DNA of 64,000 bases from a virus: positions 1 to 64,000 of IMG/VR virus record IMGVR_UViG_3300017987_000013; one strand, given 5' to 3'. The notes under the pieces are model-generated. The model was given only the letters and a program-made list of their open reading frames with translations, made no database searches and was not told where the DNA came from. A program made the position numbers and the translations under genes. Shown piece after piece: positions 1-7,144 of this stretch (the first letter of the stretch is position 1; every line of letters starts with the position of its first letter).

Positions 1-334
1 ACGGAGAGGGTCATATTTTGGGGTGCGGGAGAGGCTCGGTCGCCTGGGGCGGTTGCCGGTTGGTCAGGTGATCGTGTGGTTGGTCCGTCGTCGTCGGCTG
101 TCGTCGATCCTCGATTGCTACACCGCCGCTCCGGCCGCGATATGCGCTCGCGATCGACACCACGACCACGACCCCGATAAGCGACAGCGATCCCTGCCAA
201 ACTGACTGTCGCGAGCTGATAATACTGTCGCTACTCCAGAAACGACCGTATAGCGTCAAATCTACTGCGCAGAAGATACATTATGTTAACCTATCCCAGA
301 TCCGCACACCTTTTTCGCGACACCATCACGACAG
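1..334. other. Stretch left of the small terminase gene, no confident gene
   Basis: No gene can be called with confidence. The only candidate is a minus-strand frame (259 to 11) with a TTG start. It would encode 82 residues with one hydrophobic stretch (LSLIGVVVVVSIASAY), which could be a small membrane protein between the terminase genes, but it lacks a clear ribosome-binding site. On the minus strand this stretch follows the small terminase gene. Confidence 0.3.
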
Positions 335-988
335 CTAACCGCTCCCGTCACCTAGCAGGCCGGCAGGTATCTCTTCGCCCTGCTGCCGTAGCTCCGATGT
401 CCACGCCATCAGCACCGTCTCAGGATTGTCCCCTTGGGCAAGGGCGTGTAAGACGTGATGGGGCAATGCTTTGCGGGCGATCAAGTCTTGCACCACGGTC
501 AAGTTGATGTTGACGCGTGTCGACCTCACGTCATGTCGCTGTGTGGCGTACTTCTCGGGCAGTAATCCCTTCAGGAGGAAGATCAAGAGCGTGTCGCTAT
601 ACTCCGTCACGTAGGCGCCAGGCTCCCCCTTGTAGAACCCCGTAGGCTTCATAACTCCTTTGACTGCACGACGATACGCCTCGTCCTCGATGAGGTCCGC
701 AGCCATACCCTTGGCCCGAATGATGGCCTCCTGTAGCACCTCGTCAGTCTTCCAAAATGCGGTGTTGGGCAGTTTTCTGGAGATCCGCGCGATTCGACAC
801 GCTCGTTTAACTGTACCGGTTAACGCCAATGCGGCGACGTACGCTCTTTTTTTCGGATGGGTAATCTCAGGAAACAGTTGTTCGTGTGGTTCGTCGAGCA
901 GTTTGGCGATGTACTCGTCCTCTTTTTTTTCTTCTAACTCTTTGTGTTGTAGGGGTTTAGGTAGTTCGGTGTTGTTGTTGTCGCACAT
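335..988 (-). CDS. terS: Terminase small subunit
   Basis: A 217-residue protein that should recognise phage DNA and hand it to the large terminase for packaging. The middle third (about residues 43-110) reads like phage small terminases: KKRAYVAALALTGTVKRAC is a helix-turn-helix-like segment, followed by the AIIRAKGMAADLIEDEAYRRA helix and the LLKGLLPEKYATQR segment typical of this family. The C-terminus resembles an oligomerisation tail. I chose the ATG at 988 because GCGAGGA lies 7 nt upstream. A longer frame reaches 1177 but has no such signal and low-complexity content. It transcribes away from the early operon and towards the left window edge, where a large terminase gene would follow if the genome is permuted. 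Confidence 0.8.
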   Translation of the reverse strand: MCDNNNTELPKPLQHKELEEKKEDEYIAKLLDEPHEQLFPEITHPKKRAYVAALALTGTVKRACRIARISRKLPNTAFWKTDEVLQEAIIRAKGMAADLIEDEAYRRAVKGVMKPTGFYKGEPGAYVTEYSDTLLIFLLKGLLPEKYATQRHDVRSTRVNINLTVVQDLIARKALPHHVLHALAQGDNPETVLMAWTSELRQQGEEIPAGLLGDGSG

Positions 989-1168
989 GATACGGTCCTC
1001 GCTGTGTGGGGACGATATGGTAGGGAATATGGTAGTTTTGGTCGGGTTGGTGCAACGGTCTGTCGTTTTGGCGCTTGTGTCCTGCCAAAAAGACGCTTGC
1101 AACTTTTTCTTGGGTTCCCTCGTATGGGGGGTGTAGGCAGGACACTCACTCAGACCGGAGACTGACCG
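989..1168. promoter_or_regulatory. Divergent control region between terS and the early operon
   Basis: This 180-base stretch separates two divergent transcription units. It holds a perfect 10-bp inverted repeat, GTGTCCTGCC (1077-1086) and GGCAGGACAC (1136-1145). Inside it is a second smaller one, AAAAAG (1087-1092 region) with CTTTTT. A possible minus-strand promoter for terS is TTGCAC-N18-CATATT. No strong plus-strand promoter is obvious. The first copy of the early-operon leader motif (ACTCAGACCGGAG) is at 1148-1160. Function as an operator or RNA stem-loop is inference. Confidence 0.5.
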
Positions 1169-1420
1169 ATGACCCACCTTATCCCACTAGACACGGCGGC
1201 TACGCCGCCCACCCCACACCTCGAAGAGCAGACACCGTTCGAGGTTTGGCTACAGAAGATCGATTATGAGTTGGACCGTTGGGGCGGATTGACGACGGGT
1301 GACCTCGACGACTGTTGCTATCGTGATTGGTTCGACTCAGGGATGGGACCGACTGGCGCGGCCGAGCTAGCACTTGAGGCGTCAGGCTGGGACGAATCTG
1401 TATTTGACGACGACTTTTAA
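1169..1420 (+). CDS. Small acidic protein, first gene of the early operon
   Basis: An 83-residue acidic protein of unknown function. The segment FEVWLQKIDYEL, then DLDDCCYRDWFDSGMGP and AAELALEASG, has the look of a small family seen in phages and plasmids with a conserved YRD motif and a predicted all-helical fold. I cannot name it with certainty. The ATG follows the leader motif ACTCAGACCGGAG with GGAG 11 nt upstream. As the first gene after the control region it is probably expressed early. Confidence 0.65.
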   Translation: MTHLIPLDTAATPPTPHLEEQTPFEVWLQKIDYELDRWGGLTTGDLDDCCYRDWFDSGMGPTGAAELALEASGWDESVFDDDF

Positions 1421-1444
1421 CCGCTAGGCATAGGAGACGCACTC

Positions 1445-1720
1445 ATGATTAGCACCATTACCCACCGTTGCGGACACAGAGCCATTGCCCGCGAAGGCGG
1501 TCCCACGGCAGATGACAAATGCGGTCTTTGCATACAGACCGAGCGGGTAGAGAGAGGCGAGGTCGTTGGTCAGTATCCCAGCGAACCGCACCCATTGGGC
1601 GCGGACGACGACACTCCATTAGATAGCACTCAGCTCAAGCACCTAGCGGCGATAGAGCGACGCGACGCTACTCAGCACGCCCGTGAGGTACAGGACGGCC
1701 CTACCCACACAGGACTATGA
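1445..1720 (+). CDS. Hypothetical protein with a possible zinc knuckle
   Basis: A 91-residue protein whose N-terminus carries HRCGH and, 14 residues on, KCGLC, a spacing that could hold one zinc ion. The rest is polar and charged. It starts 24 bp after the previous gene, behind TAGGAGACGC. No function is known. The position in an operon of small early proteins suggests a host-takeover or accessory role, which is inference. Confidence 0.6.
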   Translation: MISTITHRCGHRAIAREGGPTADDKCGLCIQTERVERGEVVGQYPSEPHPLGADDDTPLDSTQLKHLAAIERRDATQHAREVQDGPTHTGL

Positions 1721-1781
1721 GTTGCGGCCGTGCTGCTCTACATCTTTGCTGTGCTTTTCACTCAATAACGGAGACTGACCG
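1721..1781 (+). promoter_or_regulatory. Second copy of the early leader motif
   Basis: ACTCAATAACGGAG at 1760-1773 is followed by ACTGACCG and the ATG of the RadC-like gene. The downstream part GAGACTGACCGATG is identical to that in front of the gene at 1169, which points to duplication of the leader. Confidence 0.5.
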
Positions 1782-2252
1782 ATGCTTTACCGGAAACGCA
1801 GAACCAAGCTACCGCCCAAGGCTACTGTACCGTGGGTGCGTATGGTACGCGAGCCTAGCGAGCTACCCACCACCCAAGCCGAGATATGCAAACCGTCCGA
1901 TGTGCACCGTATCATTGCACCGCTTGCGGCCATGGAAGAGGTTGAAGTGTGCTGGGTGCTAATCCTCAATACCAGAAACAAGGTTGTCGCTCAGGTCGAG
2001 GTGACGCGCGGTATCCTCAATAGCTCCCTTCTCCACCCTCGTGAAGTGTTCCGGCTGGCCGTCGCACATGGAGCCGCTGGTATCGTAGTCGCACACAATC
2101 ACCCTGGGGGCGACCCGACCCCTTCCGCTGACGATAGAGCCGTAACCCGCCAACTCGTTGAAGCGGGTCGCGTTATGGACATACCGGTAATGGATCACGT
2201 AGTCGTAGGCACAGACAAGTATTTCAGTTTCGCGGAAGCGGGGCTGCTCTAA
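1782..2252 (+). CDS. radC: RadC-like JAB/MPN domain protein
   Basis: A 156-residue member of the RadC family of JAB1/MPN metal-binding proteins. The signature AHNHPGGDPTPSADD (about residues 104-118) supplies the two histidines and the aspartate that bind zinc. It is followed by the usual TRQLVEAGRVMDIPVMDHVVVG and the SFAEAG ending. The helix-hairpin-helix part of full-length chromosomal RadC is absent, as in many phage and plasmid-borne copies. RadC proteins were named for repair but their biochemical role is unsettled, and an anti-restriction or DNA-processing function is only a suggestion. The start follows the leader motif. Confidence 0.88.
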   Translation: MLYRKRRTKLPPKATVPWVRMVREPSELPTTQAEICKPSDVHRIIAPLAAMEEVEVCWVLILNTRNKVVAQVEVTRGILNSSLLHPREVFRLAVAHGAAGIVVAHNHPGGDPTPSADDRAVTRQLVEAGRVMDIPVMDHVVVGTDKYFSFAEAGLL

Positions 2253-2491
2253 TGCCCCGTTACTCAATCATCCGTCGATTGCTCGCTGTCGCATCGTTCT
2301 TCGCGGTTCTCGGGGTCGGCAAGGCGTGCCAGCCACCACAGACCTGCACCATCATCGAGGAGGGGCCCAACGGCCCTTTCGAAACCACCACCACGACCGC
2401 CAAGGACGCACGCTGCGCGGAAGCCCACGACCTACTGAACGAACTCCGCCGGCGCGATCCGGGCGGAAACATTGACTTAGGGAGGAATTGA
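2252..2491 (+). CDS. Small exported or membrane-anchored protein
   Basis: A 79-residue protein with a basic N-terminus and a hydrophobic stretch (LLAVASFFAVLGVG, about residues 10-23) followed by KACQPPQTC. This looks like a signal peptide or a single membrane anchor. The Cys after the hydrophobic core is not in a good lipobox. The remainder has three further Cys or polar segments and a Thr run. Its ATG overlaps the stop codon of the radC-like gene (TAATG), so translation is probably coupled. Confidence 0.55.
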   Translation: MPRYSIIRRLLAVASFFAVLGVGKACQPPQTCTIIEEGPNGPFETTTTTAKDARCAEAHDLLNELRRRDPGGNIDLGRN

Positions 2492-2494
2492 AGA

Positions 2495-2698
2495 ATGTCG
2501 GAAATCAGAAGATACGTCCTAGTGGACTCCGAGGACAATGAACAAGACTACGAATATAGCGATTGGTTTGAGGCGGCACGAGACGCGGAAGAGCGCAACT
2601 ATGCGGTAGTCGCCCGCATTTACACATTTGCCGATTCCGAACTAGTCTGGACACCTGACGGCTCGAACACTTGGCCACCAGCCACCCGCTCTAGCTAG
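2495..2698 (+). CDS. Hypothetical acidic protein
   Basis: A 67-residue acidic, tyrosine-rich protein (YEYSDWFEAARDAEERNY). The start has AGGGAGGAATTGAAG before it, a good ribosome-binding site, and lies 3 bp after the previous stop. I do not recognise it. Confidence 0.55.
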   Translation: MSEIRRYVLVDSEDNEQDYEYSDWFEAARDAEERNYAVVARIYTFADSELVWTPDGSNTWPPATRSS

Positions 2699-2771
2699 GG
2701 CGTGAAGTATCCGGGCCGGTGCAAACCCGCGCCCGACCTTGCAGGGTAACTCATAACTGGAGGTTAGACCG
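2699..2771 (+). promoter_or_regulatory. Hairpin and leader motif (copy 3)
   Basis: CGGGC (2712-2716) can pair with GCCCG (2731-2735) around an inner CGG/CCG pairing. The leader motif ACTCATAACTGGAGG follows at 2749-2763, then the next gene at 2772. GCAGGGTAACTC just before resembles GCAGGATTAACTC at the copy near 3845. Confidence 0.5.
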
Positions 2772-3221
2772 ATGAAGAACTGCGAAGCGACACTATTGAC
2801 CGCACGAGGTGTGCGAGAACTACGCAAGGCTGACGCTGTGGCTTTCCACCTACGCGAATTCGACAGCGATTTCGGCGAATGCTGGATAAACGCCGAATTG
2901 GCGCGCGATCCAGACATTAACCTGCGAGTTGATTGCAACGCAATCGTAACATCCTACAACGGCGCGCGGAACAACGGTTTCGCTATGATCCACGGCAGCA
3001 AAAACTCGCCAGAGTGGCATACGTTCGCCAAACTCCTACGACCGAACGACAAAATCCGGCTCCATTGGATAGCCAGTGACAACAACGGATATCTTAAAGA
3101 CGTGGACCTACACCACGATTTCCTGCGCGGCGAGATATGGCGGAAGGACAAACTCGCATACTCGTTGATCCTCGCCAGTAGTACATGTCCGGAGAATGCC
3201 GCACGCATGGCGCGACCGTAG
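2772..3221 (+). CDS. Hypothetical protein
   Basis: A 149-residue protein with no recognisable motif. It is rich in charged and aromatic residues in a pattern suggesting a mixed alpha/beta soluble domain (for example DKIRLHWIASDNNGYLKDVDLHHDF). The GGAGG of the leader lies 8 nt upstream of the ATG, giving a firm start. It is the sole gene between two leader cassettes. Confidence 0.6.
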   Translation: MKNCEATLLTARGVRELRKADAVAFHLREFDSDFGECWINAELARDPDINLRVDCNAIVTSYNGARNNGFAMIHGSKNSPEWHTFAKLLRPNDKIRLHWIASDNNGYLKDVDLHHDFLRGEIWRKDKLAYSLILASSTCPENAARMARP

Positions 3222-3286
3222 GGCGCAACACAGCCTGGCAGCGGGTGTAACCCTGTCAGTCTTTACTCAAACTGGAGGAATGACCA
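3222..3286 (+). promoter_or_regulatory. Hairpin and leader motif (copy 4)
   Basis: A stem of CTGGCA (3235-3240) with TGTCAG (3254-3259) extends into GGG/CCC around a TGTAA loop. It is followed by TCTTT and then ACTCAAACTGGAGG at 3265-3278. The hairpin with a short T-rich tail could act as a weak terminator or a processing site. Confidence 0.5.
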
Positions 3287-3799
3287 ATGTCCAAATTGAC
3301 TAAGCGCAACCCGTCCGACATCCTGCCGCACTTGCGGCGGGATCTCAAGAAACGCTGGCCTGCCGTGAAGTTCAGGGTTCGACGAGACCGAGGCACGGCC
3401 TACGGTTGGGCGGGCGTGAGTTACACCGACGGCCCTAACGAGGCAGCGGTGCAAGCAGTCTGCTACGGCTATCAGTCGATGCGATTTGATGGCATGGACG
3501 ACGGCTACCACAGCACCGGCCACGAGCTGCCCGAAGGGTGTCACGGCCTACAGGGCGTAATTGTCGATCGCTCCTATTCTCCCGAGTTTGTTGAGAGGAT
3601 CGCCAAAGAAGCGATCAAGCGCCACCCAGAACTAGCGCCATACCTAACACCAGAGAACATCAAACGGAACGCGCCAGATTGGCCAAGACGCGCCGGTGGG
3701 GGGTACGCACATCCTTACGCCATCATCCGAACGTTGGGCGAGGACAGAACGGCAACGCTTTGGCACCTGTTGCCCGAAGGGGAACGCAGAACCACCTAG
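3287..3799 (+). CDS. LPD29-like domain protein
   Basis: A 170-residue protein. The N-terminal two thirds (LRRDLKKRWPAVKFRVRRDR, then AGVSYTDGP, then SMRFDGMDDGY) match what I know of LPD29, one of the large polyvalent protein associated domains. That domain also occurs alone in mobile elements and is unassigned in function. The C-terminal 60 residues are specific to this copy. The start is set by the leader ACTCAAACTGGAGG. Confidence 0.65.
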   Translation: MSKLTKRNPSDILPHLRRDLKKRWPAVKFRVRRDRGTAYGWAGVSYTDGPNEAAVQAVCYGYQSMRFDGMDDGYHSTGHELPEGCHGLQGVIVDRSYSPEFVERIAKEAIKRHPELAPYLTPENIKRNAPDWPRRAGGGYAHPYAIIRTLGEDRTATLWHLLPEGERRTT

Positions 3800-3858
3800 C
3801 CCGGGTCTTGGGGGTTCGATTCCCCCGCTAGGCATGCAGGATTAACTCAAACCGGAGG
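3794..3858 (+). promoter_or_regulatory. tRNA T-arm/acceptor-like hairpin and leader motif (copy 5)
   Basis: GGGGG-TTCGATT-CCCCC (3810-3826) is a perfect T-arm with a consensus TTCRANY-type loop. It is followed directly by GCTAGG (3827-3832), which pairs with CCTAGC (3795-3800), exactly where the 3' strand of an acceptor stem would be. Only 9 nt separate the 5' strand from the T-arm, so the D and anticodon arms are missing and no CCA is encoded. ACTCAAACCGGAGG follows at 3845-3858. It may be a tRNA relic, a minihelix mimic or a remnant attachment-site core. Confidence 0.6.
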
Positions 3859-3865
3859 CAACACC

Positions 3866-4177
3866 ATGAAACGCATCATCGACGGCAAAACGTACAATAC
3901 CAACACGGCCGAGCTGCTCGCTGAGGCAAGCAGTAACACACCTGTGAGCGATTTCTCCTCTTGGACCGAAGGGCTGTATCGCTCGCGCAAGGGCACTTAT
4001 TTCATCGCTGGCGAAGGTGGGCCGATGTCTGGATACGCTCAGTCGTGCGGCCAAAATGAATGGACGGGCGGCGAGGACCTACGCGTCTTGTCTGAGGCTG
4101 AGGCCCGCAAATGGATGGAAACGAACGCGACCGCAGCCGAGTACATCGAGGCGTTCGGGGAGCCGGAAGAAGGGTAA
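3866..4177 (+). CDS. Conserved hypothetical protein (KTYNT family)
   Basis: A 103-residue protein that matches, from memory, a small family found in many phages and conjugative elements. It begins with a variant of GKTYNTNTAELLAE, has LYRSRKGTYFIAGEGGPMS in the middle, and ends with LSEAEARKWMETNATAAEYIEAFGEPEE. The family has no assigned function. A good GGAGG (leader motif) precedes the ATG. Confidence 0.7.
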   Translation: MKRIIDGKTYNTNTAELLAEASSNTPVSDFSSWTEGLYRSRKGTYFIAGEGGPMSGYAQSCGQNEWTGGEDLRVLSEAEARKWMETNATAAEYIEAFGEPEEG

Positions 4178-4264
4178 CGAACAGCCCGCCGTTGCGTGAC
4201 TGCGCGGCGGTCTTTGCACAACGCATTTTTATGTGCGCACATAACAATTCAAACTGGAGGCGCA
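4178..4264 (+). promoter_or_regulatory. Hairpin, palindrome and leader motif (copy 6)
   Basis: CCGCCG (4186-4191) pairs with CGGCGG (4205-4210) and is followed by TCTTT, a weak terminator-like element. A perfect 14-bp palindrome, TATGTGCGCACATA, occupies 4230-4243 and could be a protein-binding site. ATTCAAACTGGAGG follows at 4247-4260. Confidence 0.45.
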
Positions 4265-4429
4265 ATGCTAGAAAGAAAGGAAGCCGAACTGTTCCGGGTG
4301 TCTTGGCAGTTGCGGACACTACACCGGGCATGCCAGCAAGACATCGAGGGGAAGACCAACGCGGAGAAATTCGCGGAGTGGCTGCGGAGTCTGGGACACG
4401 ACACCTCTTACGAGAGGGTGACAGCATAG
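4265..4429 (+). CDS. Hypothetical 54-residue protein
   Basis: A 54-residue helical, charged protein starting MLERKEAELFRVSWQLRTLH. The ATG at 4265 sits 4 nt after the GGAGG of the leader motif. An in-frame upstream extension exists but runs through the hairpin region and is unlikely to be translated. Confidence 0.55.
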   Translation: MLERKEAELFRVSWQLRTLHRACQQDIEGKTNAEKFAEWLRSLGHDTSYERVTA

Positions 4430-4445
4430 CCCGAAGGAGAATCAG

Positions 4446-4625
4446 ATGTTCCTATTCTGGAAGTTGCACAAAAAAACACAGGGCGCAGTAACCTACACGT
4501 ACCGTCCTCTTCGCGGGATTTGGTGGGTCGGTTGTGTTCTAGGCGCGTGGCTCGCAGGAGGCGCAGGTGGCGCAATCTTCGCATTCTTGGCCGGACTCGA
4601 CATTACATGGGAGACCCATCGATGA
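4446..4625 (+). CDS. Small single-pass membrane protein
   Basis: A 59-residue protein with a basic N-terminal segment, the sequence RPLRGIWWVGCVLGAWLAGG and a further hydrophobic stretch (AIFAFLAGL). This predicts one or two membrane passes. AAGGAG lies 7 nt before the ATG. Its stop overlaps the start of the repeat-protein gene (ATGA), suggesting coupled translation. Confidence 0.55.
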   Translation: MFLFWKLHKKTQGAVTYTYRPLRGIWWVGCVLGAWLAGGAGGAIFAFLAGLDITWETHR

Positions 4626-5518
4626 CACACTACTGGAAGGTACTCAAGGCTGATTATTCACCACCACTACAAGGCGGCCCGCCAATCTGTGACGGCAAAG
4701 CATGGCCTGTGGTCCTACCAACAACGCGTCTCGACACATCGATGGACGACTGCGGCGCAGGATGGAACTGCACACGCGAACCCGACACGGCAATTCGTAT
4801 TGCCGGCATGTGGGGACGACTGCTAGTAGTGGAACCAAGCGAGGATGTAATTGAGCGAGGCGATAAGTGCCGGTCTTCTAGGATGACGTTACTACGAGAG
4901 GCAACCGAACATGAGTGGTACGAAGCCATAAAAGCGTTCTCGTGGCCGTTTATGGACGTACCCGCGATGGTCACAGAGCAAGTGCAATGGCTGAACGCAA
5001 TACACAGCCAGGTGGTTGACAAACAGGCCGTAGAACAAGGGTTGCGCGATGCACTAAAATCGCGGGGGCTCGATTGGTCCGTGAAGCGGTACTGGAATGC
5101 GTGGAATGCGTGGAATGCGAGGGATGCGTGGGATGCGTGGAATGCGTGGAATGCGAGGGATGCGTGGAATGCGAGGTGTGCGTGGGATGCGTGGAATGCG
5201 AGGTGTGCGAGGAATGTGAGGAATGCGAGGTGTGCGTGGGATGCGTGGAATGCGTGGAATGTGTGGAATGTGAGGAATGCGAGGAATGCGTGGAATGCGT
5301 GGAATGCGTGGAATGTGTGGGATGCGAGGAATGCGAGGTGTGTGAGGAATGCGAGGAATGCGCTAACGGTCTACTACACCGCCTCAATGGGCTGGACCGC
5401 ACAAGATCCCATGCTACTCACTACCGGATTGCGTGACGCCTACACCAACGGTCTAGATATCGCCATTCCGACTGGACCGAATGAGTTGGGATATGTAATG
5501 CAGAGGAACGCAACATGA
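4622..5518 (+). CDS. Trp-Asn-Ala tandem repeat protein
   Basis: A 298-residue protein. Residues 1-157 form an ordinary domain ([19 protein letters not shown] at the start, with a conserved-looking [21 protein letters not shown]-like stretch). Residues 158-247 are 30 tripeptide repeats, mostly Trp-Asn-Ala, Trp-Asp-Ala, Arg-Asn-Ala, Arg-Asp-Ala and Arg-Cys-Ala. The last 50 residues are again ordinary. The start at 4622 overlaps the previous stop. An upstream in-frame ATG is less likely because it would overlap the membrane-protein gene. Tryptophan every third residue would give a helix with a strongly aromatic face, or a repetitive fibre. I know of no characterised homologue. Confidence 0.65.
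   Translation: MTHYWKVLKADYSPPLQGGPPICDGKAWPVVLPTTRLDTSMDDCGAGWNCTREPDTAIRIAGMWGRLLVVEPSEDVIERGDKCRSSRMTLLREATEHEWYEAIKAFSWPFMDVPAMVTEQVQWLNAIHSQVVDKQAVEQGLRDALKSRGLDWSVKRYWNAWNAWNARDAWDAWNAWNARDAWNARCAWDAWNARCARNVRNARCAWDAWNAWNVWNVRNARNAWNAWNAWNVWDARNARCVRNARNALTVYYTASMGWTAQDPMLLTTGLRDAYTNGLDIAIPTGPNELGYVMQRNAT
5093..5362 (+). repeat. Nonanucleotide minisatellite, 30 copies
   Basis: Thirty contiguous 9-bp units, of the forms TGGAATGCG, AGGGATGCG, TGGGATGCG, AGGTGTGCG and AGGAATGCG/TG, with no interruption. Because the unit length is a multiple of three, copy-number changes keep the gene in frame. The tract is free of stop codons in more than one frame on both strands, so overlapping frames here (Cys-Val-Glu-rich on plus, Ser-Thr-His-rich on minus) are by-products. 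Confidence 0.95.
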
Positions 5519-5847
5519 AACCGATCCAAACATGGAAGTGCATCGTCAAGCGGCACCACTGTGACATAGTGCGCACCGACCGCGAAGTAGGTAAGCATGT
5601 GGCGATCGTCCCCGTTGCCGATGACACCGACATCGTAGACGCCGAGTATCTAACCAAGGCAGCTACCCACCACGACGCCCTTGTGGACGCCCTTGACGAG
5701 CTGGTAGCCGAATTCGACGCCGAGCAAGAGGAGATCGCCAAGGAACCCAGCCACATCGGAAGGCCCGATACGGGCGGGATCGCCTACGCTCATATAGTGC
5801 TCACATTCATCAACGCCAAACCCGGACATGCAACGGAGGTACGATGA
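5515..5847 (+). CDS. Hypothetical acidic protein
   Basis: A 110-residue acidic protein with an amphipathic helix (LVDALDELVAEFDAEQEE) near the middle. Its ATG overlaps the stop of the repeat-protein gene (ATGA) and its own stop overlaps the next start (ATGA), so it belongs to a tightly coupled run. Function unknown. Confidence 0.6.
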   Translation: MKPIQTWKCIVKRHHCDIVRTDREVGKHVAIVPVADDTDIVDAEYLTKAATHHDALVDALDELVAEFDAEQEEIAKEPSHIGRPDTGGIAYAHIVLTFINAKPGHATEVR

Positions 5848-6239
5848 CGACGCCCATTAGAACCTACGGGAACCGGGAGCACTGCCAAGGCTGTGACCAG
5901 GACCGCGATTGCCTACCCTACCTCGTGCATTGGGACCTGCATTGGGACCACCTCGACGTCATGGAACACGCGAGTGACGAGTGGGAAATCACGCAACGGG
6001 CCTACTATTGCCCTGTATGTGCCGAGCAGGTAGAGCGCGAACAAGCCATCCAGGGCTGGAAGGTTGAAGAGTTCGCGGTCGATTGGCGCACGGTAGCCGC
6101 CGAGCTGGTGTTACATGCCAGTTCGGTGGTCCTACGGCTGGACCTAGCCGACATAGAGAAGGGGAGCCCGCTGTGTTCGGCTCTCCGCGAACCACTACGA
6201 CACGCCATTATCGACATGCGGCGTGCGATGGAGGAATAA
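5844..6239 (+). CDS. Zinc-finger-like hypothetical protein
   Basis: A 131-residue protein with two metal-binding-like pairs near the N-terminus, CQGCDQDRDC and YYCPVCAEQVE (about residues 15-24 and 55-65). The rest is helical. It overlaps the previous gene by 4 bp. A nucleic-acid or protein interaction role is plausible but not shown. Confidence 0.6.
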   Translation: MTTPIRTYGNREHCQGCDQDRDCLPYLVHWDLHWDHLDVMEHASDEWEITQRAYYCPVCAEQVEREQAIQGWKVEEFAVDWRTVAAELVLHASSVVLRLDLADIEKGSPLCSALREPLRHAIIDMRRAMEE

Positions 6240-6243
6240 CACG

Positions 6244-6468
6244 ATGGCTGAACAGAAATTTCTCGGGACTCTCAATAAAGGTGGGACCGTCCCGCAGATA
6301 GCGGAACGCGACCACGAAGGCACGTTACGATGCTTGGTATGCGGTGGCCGCACAGGACACGAGGCCCTAGTGACGCGCCCGGCACCCCACCGCCTAAGTG
6401 GGGCGATCTGCCATTGCTGGCCACATGAGGTCGCAAACATCATACAAGAGGACGCAACCAATGAATAA
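6244..6468 (+). CDS. Small protein with a Cys-x-x-Cys pair
   Basis: A 74-residue protein with RCLVCGG and a later CHCWPH, possibly one zinc site. The ATG at 6244 follows GGAGGAATAACACG. Its end overlaps the next gene by 8 bp. Confidence 0.55.
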   Translation: MAEQKFLGTLNKGGTVPQIAERDHEGTLRCLVCGGRTGHEALVTRPAPHRLSGAICHCWPHEVANIIQEDATNE

Positions 6469-6721
6469 CATCGAAAAAATAGCCCGCGCGTTACTAGACC
6501 GCGTCTCCGAAACACGAGCGCGACACCTACGTAGCGGGTTCCACGAGAGCCACCCGTGCGGTGGTTGCCATTTCTGGTCTGGATATGAGGCCGCTCTACG
6601 CGACGTGTTGAGCCGACAGCTACCAACCAACACTACGCTGAACCACAAACGCGCGTGGGCAACACCAGAGAGGGGCGAATGGAGAGGAGGCTTTGTCGAG
6701 AGCAAGGCTAATAAAAGCTGA
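6461..6721 (+). CDS. Hypothetical protein
   Basis: An 86-residue protein beginning MNNIEKIARALLDRVSETRA. It has a HPCGGCHFW segment that may bind metal and a helical second half. The start overlaps the previous gene by 8 bp. Confidence 0.5.
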   Translation: MNNIEKIARALLDRVSETRARHLRSGFHESHPCGGCHFWSGYEAALRDVLSRQLPTNTTLNHKRAWATPERGEWRGGFVESKANKS

Positions 6722-6799
6722 GGGACGTGGGGCTCCGGCCCCACGGTAAAGCCGAAGCCGGGTCCCAACGCCCGGCAGTTACTCAAACAGGAGGGTATT
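6722..6799 (+). promoter_or_regulatory. Twin hairpins and leader motif (copy 7)
   Basis: The first hairpin is GTGGGGC-TCCG-GCCCCAC (6727-6744), a 7-bp stem with a stable tetraloop. The second is GCCGGG with CCCGGC (6757-6776). ACTCAAACAGGAGG then follows at 6781-6794, 5 nt before the next ATG. There is no T tract, so RNA processing or stability is as likely as termination. Confidence 0.55.
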
Positions 6800-7144
6800 A
6801 TGGCAAGAGAAGAGATACACGGATTCGCGAACGTCAACGAACCACCGCTTGACCCATGGCAGTTGATGGCGCAGGTCGAGCAATGGTATGCGAAGTGTAC
6901 AGAAGTAGAGTATACGGACGTAGACGACGCGCTCCAGATGATCGGGGAGTTGATCCGCACGATGAAACACATCCTCGTCCGCCCGCGTTTCGTGCAAGTC
7001 AGCTACGGGGAAGGTCCAGACTACAGGGAGTTGTATGCAGTTGATGACAGCGGCCAAGTGTGGGAATACGCACACTCGGACTCCACCGAATGGACAAGGC
7101 CCCAAGGTTGGCACCCACTGAACATGAGGAGGCATGAACAATGA
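6800..7144 (+). CDS. Hypothetical protein
   Basis: A 114-residue protein. The C-terminal half (YGEGPDYRELYAVDDSGQVWEYA, then PQGWHPL) reads like a short beta-propeller-blade or KTSC-like strand pattern, and the N-terminal half is helical. I cannot name the family. GGAGG of the leader precedes the start. Confidence 0.55.
   Translation: MAREEIHGFANVNEPPLDPWQLMAQVEQWYAKCTEVEYTDVDDALQMIGELIRTMKHILVRPRFVQVSYGEGPDYRELYAVDDSGQVWEYAHSDSTEWTRPQGWHPLNMRRHEQ

Noticed and set aside
3794-3858. Lysogeny: integrase and attachment site
   Set aside because: The tRNA-3'-end-like element invites this idea, but no integrase or excisionase gene is visible in the window.
5093-5362. Possible CRISPR array in the 9-bp repeat tract
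   Set aside because: The repeats are contiguous with no spacers and are in frame in one gene, so this is a coding minisatellite.
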